From: CAZMGG01 sp964565715
Lineage (GTDB): Bacteria; Planctomycetota; UBA1135; UBA2386
Direction of reading: 5' to 3'
DNA length: 29,196 nt
Assembly: GCA_964565715.1 (NCBI GenBank)
Contig: CAZMGG010000069.1
Coordinates: 1 to 29,196, forward strand
Shown here: in pieces, positions 13,776 through 22,191 of the stretch
How the letters are laid out: the number at the start of each line of letters is the position of its first letter
Numbering within the stretch: the first letter of the stretch is position 1
Notes under the pieces: generated by a model
The model's input: only the letters and a program-made list of their open reading frames with translations
Told to the model about the DNA's origin: nothing
Database searches by the model: none
Program-made: the position numbers and the translations under genes

Positions 13776-16700
13776 TCAGGCGCGATCGACGGCGGGGGTG
13801 TCCGACACCGCGGCGAGGACCTGGGCCAGTTCCACCGGCTTGACGAAGTGGGCGTGGAAGCCGCTGCGGCGGGTGCGGGCGCGATCGGAGTCCAGGCCGT
13901 AGCCGGTGATGGCGACGAGGCGGATGTCGGCGAGGCCAGGCACCTGGCGCAGGCGCTGGGCCAATTCGTGGCCATCGACGACGGGCAGGCCCAGATCGAC
14001 CAGCGCCACCTGTGGCCGGAAGCGGGCAGCCAGGTCCAAGGCCGCCGGTGCGTCGCCGGCGTGACGCGCCTCGTAGCCCGACAGCAGGAGGGCGTCGGTG
14101 AGGGCGACCGCGGCATCGCGGTTGTCGTCGACGACCAGGACGCGCAGGCCTGGCCGCGGCGGTGGATCGATCGGCGCTGGCGACGGGGTTGCGTCGCTGG
14201 CCCGGCCGCGCGCCAGCGGCAGACGCACGACGAAGCGGCTGCCCATGCCGCGACCCTGGCTGCTGGCCCGGACGCTGCCGCCGTGCAGTTCCACGAGACT
14301 GCGGACGATGGTCAGCCCGATGCCGAGTCCGCCCTGCGACCGCTCCGAGGTCTGTGCGCCCTGCGAGAAGATCTCGAACAGCCGTGGCTGCAGTTCCGGA
14401 TCGATGCCGATGCCGGTGTCGGTGATCGCCAGTTCGACCGCGTCCCCGTCGGCGTGGGCGCGAAGTCCGATGTCACCCCCCGGATCGGTGTACTTGGCGG
14501 CGTTGTTCAGCAGGTTGGTGATCACCTGGGTGATGCGCGCCTCGTCCACCTCGACCAGCAGGCCCTCCTGCGGCACCGCGGCGTGCAGCCGGTGGTGGCG
14601 CTGCTCGAGCAGGGGACTGGTGATCTCGATCGCCTTGGCCACGACTTCGGCTAGCGGCACGCACCGCAGGCGCAGGCTGATCTTGCCCTGGGTGATCCGC
14701 GACACGTCCAGCAGGTCGTCGATCAGGCGGGTCAGGTGGGCGACCTGGCGGGCGATGATGGTCCGTTCGTTGACCAGCACGCCGTCGTTGCGCAGGCGCA
14801 TGATCTCGAGCGCGGTGAGGATCGGCGACAGGGGATTGCGCAGTTCGTGGCCCAGCATGGCCAGGAACTGGTCCTTGGCGCGGCTGGCCTCCTCTGCCAC
14901 CTGCCGCGACCTGCACTGCTCGGTGATGTCGAACGCCAGGATCATCAGCCCTTCCGCGGCACCGCCGGAATCGACCATGGGCACCGCCGACCAGTCGAAG
15001 ATGCGCTCGTGCAGCACGCCGTCGGCGTCCGGCAGGGTCGCCGGGAACTCACGGGCCTGGTGGGGCTGGCCGGTGGTGTAGACCTGATCGAGGATCTCGA
15101 AGGCGCCGGAACCGGCCAGTTCGGGCAGCGCCTCCCGGGCGCGCCGTCCGACCACGTCGCGCCCGCCGATGGTCCGCTGGTGCAGCGGGTTGGACAGCTC
15201 GAACACGTGCTCGGGACCGCGGGTCAGGGCGATGATCGCCGGCGCCTGCATCAGGAAGGCCCGCAGTCGCTGCCGTTCGCCATCCAGCTGCCGGCGCAGG
15301 CGCGACAGCTGCAGGTGGGTCCGCACCCGGGCGACCAGTTCACGGGCGGCGAAGGGCTTGACCAGGTAGTCGTCGGCACCGGACTCGATGCCGGCCAGCC
15401 GCGCCTCACCGCCGGCGCGCGCCGACAGCAGGATCACCGGCAGGGTCCGCGTGGCCTCCGCGGCCCGCAGGTGACGCAGCAGTTCGAAGCCATCCAGGCC
15501 CGGCATCATCACGTCGGCCAGCACCAGGTCCGGTGGGTTCGCCAGGGCCCTGGCCAGTGCGTCGCGACCGTCGGCCACCGCGGTCACCTGCCAGTGCGCG
15601 GCCAGCAACCGGGCGAGGTACTCACGCATGTCACGGTTGTCGTCGGCGAGCAGGATCCGCTCGACGGATCCGCTCGGCGGGATCGCCGGCGTCGCCGCCA
15701 CCGCTTCCGTCGGCAGCCAGCGCAGCGCCTCCTCGACGAATGGTCGGGGTCCGCTCCGCCGCACCGCACTGCCGCCGCTGACCAGGCGGTCGGCGGGGAG
15801 GTGCGCGGTACCCGCCGGGACCAGGACCACGAAGGTGCTGCCGCGCCCGGGCTCGCTGGTGACGCGCACCGCGCCGCCGTGCAGGAGCACCAGCTCCTGC
15901 ACCAGGGCGAGGCCGATGCCGGTGCCCTCGTGGGTGCGGCCCTGGCCGTCGTGGATGCGGTAGAACCGCTGGAACAGCCGGGGCAGGTGCTCCGGGGCGA
16001 TGCCGATGCCGGTGTCCGCCACCATCAGCTCGGCGCCCGCTCCCGTCCAGCGCAGCTGCACCGTCACGCTGCCGTGCAGCGTGAACTTGAACGCGTTGGA
16101 CAGCAGGTTGAGGACGATCTTCTCCCACATCTCCGGATCGACGTGGAGCGGCTGCGGCAGTGGCGGGCAGTCCACCCGCAGGTCCAGGCCCGCCTGCTCC
16201 ATGGCCGAGCGGAAGCCGCTGGCCAGTTCGGCGGTGAGCTGCGCGAGGTCGGTGGGCGCGTAGCGGGCCTCGATCCGTCCGGCCTCGATCTGCGCGAAGT
16301 CGAGGAGCGAGTCGACCAGTCGCTGCATGCGCAGGCCGTTGCGGTGGATCAGCTCCACCTGCTGCCGGATCGCCGGCGGCAGCCGGCCACCGCTGCCGCG
16401 CAGCAGTTCCTGCGCCGGGCCCAGCAGGAGCGTGAGCGGGGTGCGGAACTCGTGGCTGACGTTGCTGAAGAAGCGGGTCTTCGCCCGGTCCAGTTCGGCC
16501 AGCGCCTCGGCGCGTCGGCGCTCCTCCTCGAGGGCGCGGGCATTGCCCACCGCGGTCGCCAGCTGGTCGGCGACCAGGCCGAGGAACGTGCGGTAGTCGT
16601 CGTCGAGGCCGCGACGCGGATTGACGCCGGCCACCAGCAGACCGCAGGGCTCGCGCACGCCGGGCGGGGTCACCGGCAGCACCACGGCGGTCGTCGGCGT

Positions 16701-17549
16701 GGGGACGTCGGGGCCGGCGCCAAGACCGGGGAAGCGCTCTGCCAGTCCGGTCACCACCTGTGGCCCGGCGCCGGTCAGGGCCGCCGCGAGGGGCCAGTCC
16801 GCGCCCGCGTCGCGGTGGTGCAGATCGACGGTGGCGGGCGCGCCCGGCGCCCCCGGCGACAGTCCGGCAGCCCCCATCAGTCGCGCGCGGGAGCCGTCGC
16901 GCTCGGCGGCATAGAGAAGCGCGAAGGGCAGGTCGGCGGTGTGCTGGCCCAGCGTGTCGGCGGCCAATTGCCAGGCGTGCTCTTCGGCGTGCGCCTGGGC
17001 GGCGTTGGCGGCAAGGTCCCGCAGCGTCCGCAGCCGCCGTTCGCCCAGCACGCGTGCGGTGGTCTCGGTGACCGTGACGTGGACGCCGCCGACGCCGCCG
17101 CTCTCGTCCCGGATCGGGCTGTACGAGAACGTGAAGAAGCACTCCTCGAGGTAGCCGTTGCGATCGAGTGGCAGCATGCGGTCGTCGAAGCCGAATGCCT
17201 CGCCGCGCATCACCGCTTCGAACATGGGCCCGATGATCGGCCAGATCTCGGGGAAGGTGTCCGGCGTGGAGCGGCCCATCGCGGCTGGATGCTTGGTCGC
17301 GCCAAGGATCGGCCGGTAGCCGTCGTTGTAGAACTGCGTGAACCGCGGACCCCACGCGATGTACATCGGGAACCGCGACTCCAGCAGGATGCTGACGACG
17401 GTGCGCAGGCTCTGCGGCCACCGTTCGACGGGGCCGACCGGCGTCGCCGACCAGTCCACCGAGCGCATCAGTTCGCCCATCGCGCCGCCGCCGGCGAGGC
17501 AGGCGGCGGGTCCTCGCGGGTCGCCTGAGCCGGCGGCAGGAGCAGCCAT
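13776..17549 (-). CDS. Double-module hybrid histidine kinase (PAS-GAF-HK-REC-PAS-HK-REC)
   Basis: A 1257-residue soluble phosphorelay protein with two complete kinase modules. In order: PAS-like sensor at about residues 30-165 (PMYIAWGPRFTQFYNDGY); GAF domain at about 180-340; HisKA with His366 (FFSNVSHEFRTPL); HATPase at about 465-580 (NLLSNAFKFT, ADTGIGI, GTGIGLALVQ); receiver at about 630-745 with Asp679 (VLADVMMPGLDG) and Lys731; PAS at about 765-875; second HisKA with His901 (FLAMLGHELRNPLSP); second HATPase at about 1000-1112 (NLLNNAAKYTDPGG, GLGIGLTIVRSL); final receiver with Asp1185 (ALVDLGLPVVDG) and Lys1237. All phospho-acceptor residues are present and there are no transmembrane helices. 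ATG 17549 is the first start that keeps the sensor without low-complexity sequence. It is divergent from the stress gene run. Confidence 0.92.
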   Translation of the reverse strand: MAAPAAGSGDPRGPAACLAGGGAMGELMRSVDWSATPVGPVERWPQSLRTVVSILLESRFPMYIAWGPRFTQFYNDGYRPILGATKHPAAMGRSTPDTFPEIWPIIGPMFEAVMRGEAFGFDDRMLPLDRNGYLEECFFTFSYSPIRDESGGVGGVHVTVTETTARVLGERRLRTLRDLAANAAQAHAEEHAWQLAADTLGQHTADLPFALLYAAERDGSRARLMGAAGLSPGAPGAPATVDLHHRDAGADWPLAAALTGAGPQVVTGLAERFPGLGAGPDVPTPTTAVVLPVTPPGVREPCGLLVAGVNPRRGLDDDYRTFLGLVADQLATAVGNARALEEERRRAEALAELDRAKTRFFSNVSHEFRTPLTLLLGPAQELLRGSGGRLPPAIRQQVELIHRNGLRMQRLVDSLLDFAQIEAGRIEARYAPTDLAQLTAELASGFRSAMEQAGLDLRVDCPPLPQPLHVDPEMWEKIVLNLLSNAFKFTLHGSVTVQLRWTGAGAELMVADTGIGIAPEHLPRLFQRFYRIHDGQGRTHEGTGIGLALVQELVLLHGGAVRVTSEPGRGSTFVVLVPAGTAHLPADRLVSGGSAVRRSGPRPFVEEALRWLPTEAVAATPAIPPSGSVERILLADDNRDMREYLARLLAAHWQVTAVADGRDALARALANPPDLVLADVMMPGLDGFELLRHLRAAEATRTLPVILLSARAGGEARLAGIESGADDYLVKPFAARELVARVRTHLQLSRLRRQLDGERQRLRAFLMQAPAIIALTRGPEHVFELSNPLHQRTIGGRDVVGRRAREALPELAGSGAFEILDQVYTTGQPHQAREFPATLPDADGVLHERIFDWSAVPMVDSGGAAEGLMILAFDITEQCRSRQVAEEASRAKDQFLAMLGHELRNPLSPILTALEIMRLRNDGVLVNERTIIARQVAHLTRLIDDLLDVSRITQGKISLRLRCVPLAEVVAKAIEITSPLLEQRHHRLHAAVPQEGLLVEVDEARITQVITNLLNNAAKYTDPGGDIGLRAHADGDAVELAITDTGIGIDPELQPRLFEIFSQGAQTSERSQGGLGIGLTIVRSLVELHGGSVRASSQGRGMGSRFVVRLPLARGRASDATPSPAPIDPPPRPGLRVLVVDDNRDAAVALTDALLLSGYEARHAGDAPAALDLAARFRPQVALVDLGLPVVDGHELAQRLRQVPGLADIRLVAITGYGLDSDRARTRRSGFHAHFVKPVELAQVLAAVSDTPAVDRA

Positions 17550-17739
17550 CGCGCGCGCGATTCTGATGCTGGTCCCAGAGGTCGTCAACGGGCCGGGGTC
17601 GGGGCGTTCTCCTTGCTGCGTGCGGAGCGGGCCTGGACACAGGAAGTGCGACTGCCGATGGGTCGGCTGTCGCCGGCCGGGTGGCAGGCGCGACTGCCAT
17701 CGGCACATGGGTTGCACCCAGGATCCCCGGAACGAGTCC

Positions 17740-18252
17740 ATGAGCCACACCCTGATCACCGCCGTCTTCGACAGTCATTCCACGGCCAAGCAGGCCTTCG
17801 ACCGGCTGTTCACCGCTGGCTTCGAACCGCGCCGCATGTCGGTACTGATGGCCGAGGAGGTGCGGCAACTGGTGCGGGCGCGGCAGGAGGATTCGCCGTT
17901 GCACGAGCCGTCGACGGAGACGGTGCGCGCCACCGGCATCGGTGCGGCGCTGGGCGGCAGCCTGGCGGCGCTGGCGGCAGCGGCGATCTCTCTCACCGGC
18001 GTCGGGCTGGTGGTGGCGGGCCCGCTGGCGGCCGCACTGGGCGGCGCCGCCGCCGGCGCCACCGCCGGCGGCTTCCTCGGCTCGCTGGTTGGGATGGGCG
18101 TCAACGATGACGTCGCGCGCACCTACGTGCGCGATCTGCAGGGCGGCTCGGTGCTCCTCGGCGTCGACTGTCCGCCGGCGGAGACGGCACGCGCCAGGGC
18201 GATCCTGCGCGAGGCCGGCGGTCGCGATCTGGCCACGGTGGAACGGGTGTGA
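17740..18252 (+). CDS. YflT/general stress protein 17M-like glycine-zipper membrane protein
   Basis: A 170-residue protein. The N-terminal alpha-beta domain (residues 3-40: TLITAVFDSHSTAKQAFDRL, GFEPRRMSVLMAEE) matches the general stress protein 17M/YflT-like pattern. The centre (about 65-120) is a long Gly/Ala-rich hydrophobic stretch (GGAAAGATAGGFLGSLVGMG), probably a glycine-zipper membrane hairpin. The C-terminus (NDDVARTYVRDLQGGSVLLG, RARAILREAGGRD) repeats the flip-type beta-alpha pattern. These proteins occur in osmotic and oxidative stress loci; the molecular role is unknown. It starts the plus-strand run, divergent from the hybrid kinase across 190 bases, which suggests the kinase may control this promoter region. 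Confidence 0.8.
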   Translation: MSHTLITAVFDSHSTAKQAFDRLFTAGFEPRRMSVLMAEEVRQLVRARQEDSPLHEPSTETVRATGIGAALGGSLAALAAAAISLTGVGLVVAGPLAAALGGAAAGATAGGFLGSLVGMGVNDDVARTYVRDLQGGSVLLGVDCPPAETARARAILREAGGRDLATVERV

Positions 18253-18294
18253 TCCCGATGAGGACTGCGGCATGCGGCTTGCGATCGCCATGAC

Positions 18295-18660
18295 ATGACC
18301 GGCAAGACCACCATCCCCCTCGTTCTCTCCGCTTCGACCATCATCGGTGACCGCGTCACCAATCCCCAGGGCGACGACCTGGGCAGCATCCACGAGGTGA
18401 TGCTGGATGTCCTGCATGGCCGGATCGCCTACGCGGTGCTGTCGTTCGGCGGCTTCCTGGGCATCGGCGACAAGCTGTTCGCGATCCCCTGGGACATGCT
18501 GACCATCGACACCGCGAACCACTGCTTCGTGCTCGACGTGGACAAGGAGAAGCTCGAGGCTGCCGAGGGCTTCGACAAGGACAACTGGCCGAGCTTCGCC
18601 GACGAGTCGTTCCACGAGATGACCTACGGCCACTGGGGTCGCACACCCTACTGGCGCTGA
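18295..18660 (+). CDS. PRC-barrel domain protein
   Basis: A 121-residue cytoplasmic protein that is essentially one PRC-barrel. It opens with STIIGDRVTNPQGDDLGSI, then HEVMLDVLHGRIAYAVLSFG, then the family's GGFLGIGDKLFAIPWDML. The C-terminal tail DESFHEMTYGHWGRTPYW is the kind seen in stand-alone stress-linked PRC proteins. PRC-barrels bind partner proteins (for example in the photosynthetic reaction centre H subunit and RimM); no enzyme activity is expected. The start at 18295 is supported because the upstream ATG at 18290 hits a stop at once. The permease gene begins three bases after its stop. Confidence 0.9.
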   Translation: MTGKTTIPLVLSASTIIGDRVTNPQGDDLGSIHEVMLDVLHGRIAYAVLSFGGFLGIGDKLFAIPWDMLTIDTANHCFVLDVDKEKLEAAEGFDKDNWPSFADESFHEMTYGHWGRTPYWR

Positions 18661-18663
18661 GCC

Positions 18664-19833
18664 TTGGCGGCGCGCCGCCAGTCCGCCGCGGCAGGGCCAG
18701 CCCGCCGCGGTCACCGGTTCCTGCTCGTCCTGCTGGTGGCGGCGTCGGGTCTGCTGGGTCTGGTCCTGGCGCCGTTCGCCGGGATCCTGTTCAGCGCGGC
18801 GGTGTTCGCGGTTGTGCTGCACCCATGGCAGGATCGGCTGGCGGCCCGGCTGGGCGACCGGCGTCATCTGGCGGCTGCCCTGCTCACCGCTGGTCTCGCC
18901 ATCGGCGTGATGGCGCCGCTCGGCTGGCTGGCCGCCGGCGTCCTGCGTCAGATGGTGGCTGGTGTCGACGAGGTCGTCACCACGGTTTCCCAGGAGGGCA
19001 CCGATGGACTCGTGGCCCGCCTGCCGGAAGACCTCCGGCCCGGTGTGCGGCAGGCGCTGGCGCTGTTGCCCGCGGGATGGCTGCCAGCAGCGCCGTCGCC
19101 GTCGAGTGATCGCGGGTCGCCCGAAGTTGGGCGGCCGCCGTCCCGCCGGCCGACGCAGGAGGCGGGCCCACCGGTCGACGCCGGCGCGGCGATCCGCTGG
19201 GTGGCCGGCACCGCCAAGGCCGTGGCCGTCGGCGCCGGCCGGTTGCTGTTCGAAGGCGGCGTGCTGCTGGTGGCGGTGTTCTTCCTGCTGGTACAGGGCC
19301 AGGATCTGGTGCGCTGGATCCGATCGACGCTGCCCCTGCCGGTCCGGCAGGTGGACGGACTCCTGACCGAACTCCACGACGTGACCGTCGCCGTGTTCGT
19401 GGCGACGATGGCCAGCGCCGCCATCCAGGCCCTGGTGGCCGGCCTCGGCTATCTGCTGGCGGGCATCCCGCTGCTCGGTGTCGCGTTCCTCGCCACCTTC
19501 GTGGCGGCCTTCCTCCCCGCCGTCGGCGGCGCCACTGTGGTGGTCGTGGTCGGAACCCTGCTGGTGCTCGCCGATTCGGTGGCCTGGGGTGTGTTCCTGA
19601 TCGTCTGGGGCCTGCTGCCGGTGTCATTGTGCGACAACCTGGTGCGGCCGCTGCTGGCCGGCCACCGCCTGCGATTGCCGGGCGCGGTCCTGTTCTTCGC
19701 GATGCTCGGCGGTCTCGCCATGTTCGGGCCGATGGGCGTCATTGCCGGTCCGCTGATTGTCTCGTTCTTCCTGGTGGTCGTGAGGGCTCTGGCGCGCCGG
19801 CCGGCGACGCAGACATCAAACACCGGTGCCTGA
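18664..19833 (+). CDS. AI-2E-family (PerM-type) transporter
   Basis: A 389-residue polytopic membrane protein. N-terminal helices (FLLVLLVAASGLLGLVLAPF, AGILFSAAVFAVVLHPW, AALLTAGLAIGVMAPLGW) are followed by an extracytoplasmic region and then the C-terminal helix block (LLVAVFFLLVQG, AIQALVAGLGYLLAGIPLLG, FLATFVAAFLPAVGG, FGPMGVIAGPLIVSFF). The PAVGG and GPMGVIAGPLI motifs are typical of the family, which includes AI-2 exporters and Na+/H+ antiporters, so the substrate is open. A Pro/Ser/Arg-rich insert at residues 141-172 interrupts the loop. The start is TTG at 18664, three bases after the PRC stop; no better in-frame ATG precedes the first helix. Confidence 0.85.
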   Translation: MAARRQSAAAGPARRGHRFLLVLLVAASGLLGLVLAPFAGILFSAAVFAVVLHPWQDRLAARLGDRRHLAAALLTAGLAIGVMAPLGWLAAGVLRQMVAGVDEVVTTVSQEGTDGLVARLPEDLRPGVRQALALLPAGWLPAAPSPSSDRGSPEVGRPPSRRPTQEAGPPVDAGAAIRWVAGTAKAVAVGAGRLLFEGGVLLVAVFFLLVQGQDLVRWIRSTLPLPVRQVDGLLTELHDVTVAVFVATMASAAIQALVAGLGYLLAGIPLLGVAFLATFVAAFLPAVGGATVVVVVGTLLVLADSVAWGVFLIVWGLLPVSLCDNLVRPLLAGHRLRLPGAVLFFAMLGGLAMFGPMGVIAGPLIVSFFLVVVRALARRPATQTSNTGA

Positions 19834-19861
19834 CAGGCATGGGACTTGCTTCGGCCGGGGC

Positions 19862-20581
19862 ATGATCGCCATGCCGAACACCTCCCTGCGCCTCTGCTTG
19901 CTCCCGATCACGCTCCTGGCGGCCTGTGCCACGTCGCCAGCACCGGTCCGACCGGAGCCGCCGCCCGCGCCGAGCCTGCTGGCGGCGTCGCCGGCGCCGA
20001 CCAGCGTTGTGGCACCGGCAGCGGCGGTGCCGACGGTGGCGCCATCGGCGGCCACGGCACCAGCAGTCGGCGAAGGCGTGCCGGAGGCGTCCGCCGGGTC
20101 ACCGTGGCAGGCCGAGGCCGATCGCGCCCGGCAGAAGCACCCCTGGGAACTCGTGCTCAGCGGTGCTGGCGCCAATGACCGCGACTTCGACGCCGGCGGC
20201 CTGCAGTTCGCCGGCAGCATCGGCTACTACTTCACCGAGGTGCTGGAGCTGTCGCTGCGCCAGAACGTGTCGATGAGTGATGCCGGCAGCGGCCGGCCGG
20301 ACCTGTGGGACGCGGCCAGCCGGATCGCCCTGGACGTGCACTTCCCGATGGACGGTTTCGTGCCCTACGTCGGCGTCAACGTCGGCTACGTCTACGGCGA
20401 CACCCTGGAGGAGTCGCTGGCGGCCGGACCCGAGGCCGGTTTCAAGTTCTACCTGAAGCCCGAGACGTTCCTGCTGATCGGCGTGGAGTACGAGTTCTTC
20501 TTCGACACCGAGGACCGGATCAACGACGCCTTCGACGAGGGCACGGTCTTCTACAACCTCGGCTTCGGCGTCCGTCTCTGA
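19862..20581 (+). CDS. Outer-membrane beta-barrel lipoprotein
   Basis: A 239-residue protein (or 236 from ATG 19871) with lipobox LLAAC (Cys22), then a Pro/Ala-rich low-complexity linker (about residues 25-85), then a beta-rich domain. Alternating strands are visible: WELVLSGAGANDRDFDAGGL, QFAGSIGYYFTEVLELSLRQ, VDVHF-like and GYVYGDTLEE stretches, and GFKFYLKPETFLLIGVEYEF. It ends with VFYNLGFGVRL, whose terminal aromatic and hydrophobic residues fit an outer-membrane barrel of about eight strands (OmpA/OmpW-like build). A lipid anchor plus barrel is less usual. No specific ligand can be assigned. It is in the same direction as its neighbours; the GGDEF gene follows nine bases later. Confidence 0.7.
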   Translation: MIAMPNTSLRLCLLPITLLAACATSPAPVRPEPPPAPSLLAASPAPTSVVAPAAAVPTVAPSAATAPAVGEGVPEASAGSPWQAEADRARQKHPWELVLSGAGANDRDFDAGGLQFAGSIGYYFTEVLELSLRQNVSMSDAGSGRPDLWDAASRIALDVHFPMDGFVPYVGVNVGYVYGDTLEESLAAGPEAGFKFYLKPETFLLIGVEYEFFFDTEDRINDAFDEGTVFYNLGFGVRL

Positions 20582-20590
20582 GCCCCGCTC

Positions 20591-21571
20591 ATGGTACTGG
20601 CTCGCAATCGCCGCCGGCCGGACGACATGCGCCATCTGCGTCCGCAGGTGTGCCTGCTCGACCACGCCGGCGCCGGGCTTGGTGACGTCGCCGCCGCGCT
20701 CACCGCCGCCGGCTATGTCCCGCGGATCACCGCTGCACCACTCGAGAGCCGGTGGTTGCTCGGCCGCGTTCGACCCGATGCCATCGTCCTGATGCCGCGT
20801 GGAGCCAGTCCCGACCCGACCGAGGTGCGCCTGCTGCGGCGCCTGCAGCGGGCGGACGACCCCGTGCCGGTGATCGTGCTGGTGCGGGAACCCGCCAGCG
20901 CGCGGCAGCTGGAGGCCTGTGGGCTGCCGTGTGTCGACTTCATGGTACGCACCCACCCGGTCGCCGAGTGCCCGCGGCGGGTGGCCATGGCCCTGGCCCT
21001 GCGACACCGCCTGCACGACTTGCACGAGAGCAATCGCCGCCTGGCGGAGAAAGTGGCGGTCGACTTCAAGACCGGGCTGCTGAGCGAGGTGCAGTTCCGT
21101 CAGGTGCTGCAGCTCGAGGCGCGCCGGGCGATCCGCCGTGGTGCGTCGATCGCGATGCTGCTGCTGGACATCGACGACTTCAAGTCCGTGAACGACACCT
21201 GCGACTATGCCTTCGGCGATCGGGTGCTGCGGTCGGTGGGGGATGCCATCCGCGCCTCGGTACGGGCTACCGACTTCGCCGCGCGACTCGGCGGCGACGA
21301 GTTCTGCGTGTTGCTGCCGGACACCGGGCTGGCAGAGGCCGGTCGGGTCGCCGAGCGCCTGGTGCGCGCGATCGCCGGCACCACGGTCGCGGGCGAGGGC
21401 TACCGTCGGCGGGTCACCACCTCGCTCGGCGTGGCTGCCTGCGAGAAGGCAGGACCAGGAACGCCGTACCTGCTGCAACGCGCCGCCAACGCGGCACTGC
21501 ATCGCGCCAAGCGGGCGGGCAAGAACCGGCTCGCCGGGAACGAGCCGGTCGGGACCACCGCGGCCGGGTGA
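20591..21571 (+). CDS. GGDEF diguanylate cyclase with degenerate receiver domain
   Basis: A 326-residue soluble protein. The first 140 residues have receiver-like alternation (VCLLDHAGAGLGDVAAAL, PDAIVLMP, PVPVIVLVREPASARQL), but the phospho-acceptor position after PDAIVL is Met/Pro and no conserved Lys is seen, so it is probably phosphorylation-independent. A helical linker (LHDLHESNRRLAEKV) leads to the GGDEF domain (about 155-315), with metal-binding DIDDFKSVND, active site LGGDEF (233-238) and inhibitory RxxD (R225-D228) five residues before it. An active c-di-GMP synthase with product inhibition is expected. The next gene starts five bases after its stop. Confidence 0.85.
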   Translation: MVLARNRRRPDDMRHLRPQVCLLDHAGAGLGDVAAALTAAGYVPRITAAPLESRWLLGRVRPDAIVLMPRGASPDPTEVRLLRRLQRADDPVPVIVLVREPASARQLEACGLPCVDFMVRTHPVAECPRRVAMALALRHRLHDLHESNRRLAEKVAVDFKTGLLSEVQFRQVLQLEARRAIRRGASIAMLLLDIDDFKSVNDTCDYAFGDRVLRSVGDAIRASVRATDFAARLGGDEFCVLLPDTGLAEAGRVAERLVRAIAGTTVAGEGYRRRVTTSLGVAACEKAGPGTPYLLQRAANAALHRAKRAGKNRLAGNEPVGTTAAG

Positions 21572-21576
21572 CTGCC

Positions 21577-22191
21577 ATGGCCGTGTCGGGCACCCGTGCA
21601 TTGCCTGGCTTGGTCGCCATTGCCGTGATCCTGCTCGCATCGGCCTGCAGCACCTACCAGGGCACCGCTCGCGACTTCGATTGCGCTGAACTGGACCGCC
21701 GCACGGGCTGGCTGGCGGTGCCGGCGGTCGCGTTCATCGGCCAGGACGGACCGGAAGACTGCGGCATCGCCGCTGCCGCGACGGTGTTGCGGTACTGGCG
21801 CCTGCCGGGGGATGTGGCGGCGATCGCTGCCGCCTGCCCGCCGCAACCTGGGCGGGGCGTCCAAGCGGGTGCCCTGCGGGACCACTTGCGGCAGCAGGGC
21901 CTCGCCGCGTTCGTCATCCGCGGCACGATGGCCGATCTGGAGCGGGAGGTGTCGAAGCGGCGCCCGGTCGTGGTCGGGCTCAGCAAGCCGCACCGCGGCG
22001 GGCCGCGCACCCACTACGAGGTAGTCGTTGCGCTGCATCCGGGAGACCGGCTCGTCGTCACGCTGGATCCGGCGCACGGCTGGCGAGCCAACAGCTTCGC
22101 TGGCTTCAGCGCGGAGTGGTGCGCCGCCGGCCATCCCTGTGTGGTGGCATTCCCGCCCCCCGCCGACTTGCGCGACAAGGAGCACCGATGA
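21577..22191 (+). CDS. C39-like cysteine peptidase lipoprotein (PA2778 type)
   Basis: A 204-residue exported lipoprotein: hydrophobic signal with lipobox ASAC (Cys24), then a papain-like C39 domain. The oxyanion Gln56 and catalytic Cys62 sit in GQDGPEDCGIAAAATVLRYW, the catalytic His146 in RTHYEVVVAL, and the third residue Asp164 in VTLDPAHGW, so the triad is complete. Unlike bacteriocin transporters it has no ABC domain. It matches the PA2778-type peptidase seen next to PA2779-type peptides, except that no TPR region follows. The stop overlaps the start of the next small gene (ATGA), so the two products are made together. Natural substrate unknown; the adjacent peptide is the obvious candidate. 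Confidence 0.8.
   Translation: MAVSGTRALPGLVAIAVILLASACSTYQGTARDFDCAELDRRTGWLAVPAVAFIGQDGPEDCGIAAAATVLRYWRLPGDVAAIAAACPPQPGRGVQAGALRDHLRQQGLAAFVIRGTMADLEREVSKRRPVVVGLSKPHRGGPRTHYEVVVALHPGDRLVVTLDPAHGWRANSFAGFSAEWCAAGHPCVVAFPPPADLRDKEHR

Noticed and set aside
14736..17528. 930-codon plus-strand open frame opposite the large hybrid kinase
   Set aside because: It has Gln/Arg/Gly-rich composition and no domain. The opposite strand has a continuous, motif-complete kinase; long antisense frames are expected at this GC content.
17641..17706. CCGATGG/CCATCGG inverted pair and GCGACTGCC direct pair in the kinase/YflT spacer
   Set aside because: The arms are seven bases and widely spaced, which is common by chance at this base composition; no further support.
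15631..19377. 1248-codon minus-strand open frame across several genes
   Set aside because: It cuts through the kinase, the YflT-like, PRC and permease genes in another frame and has low-complexity composition with no family match.
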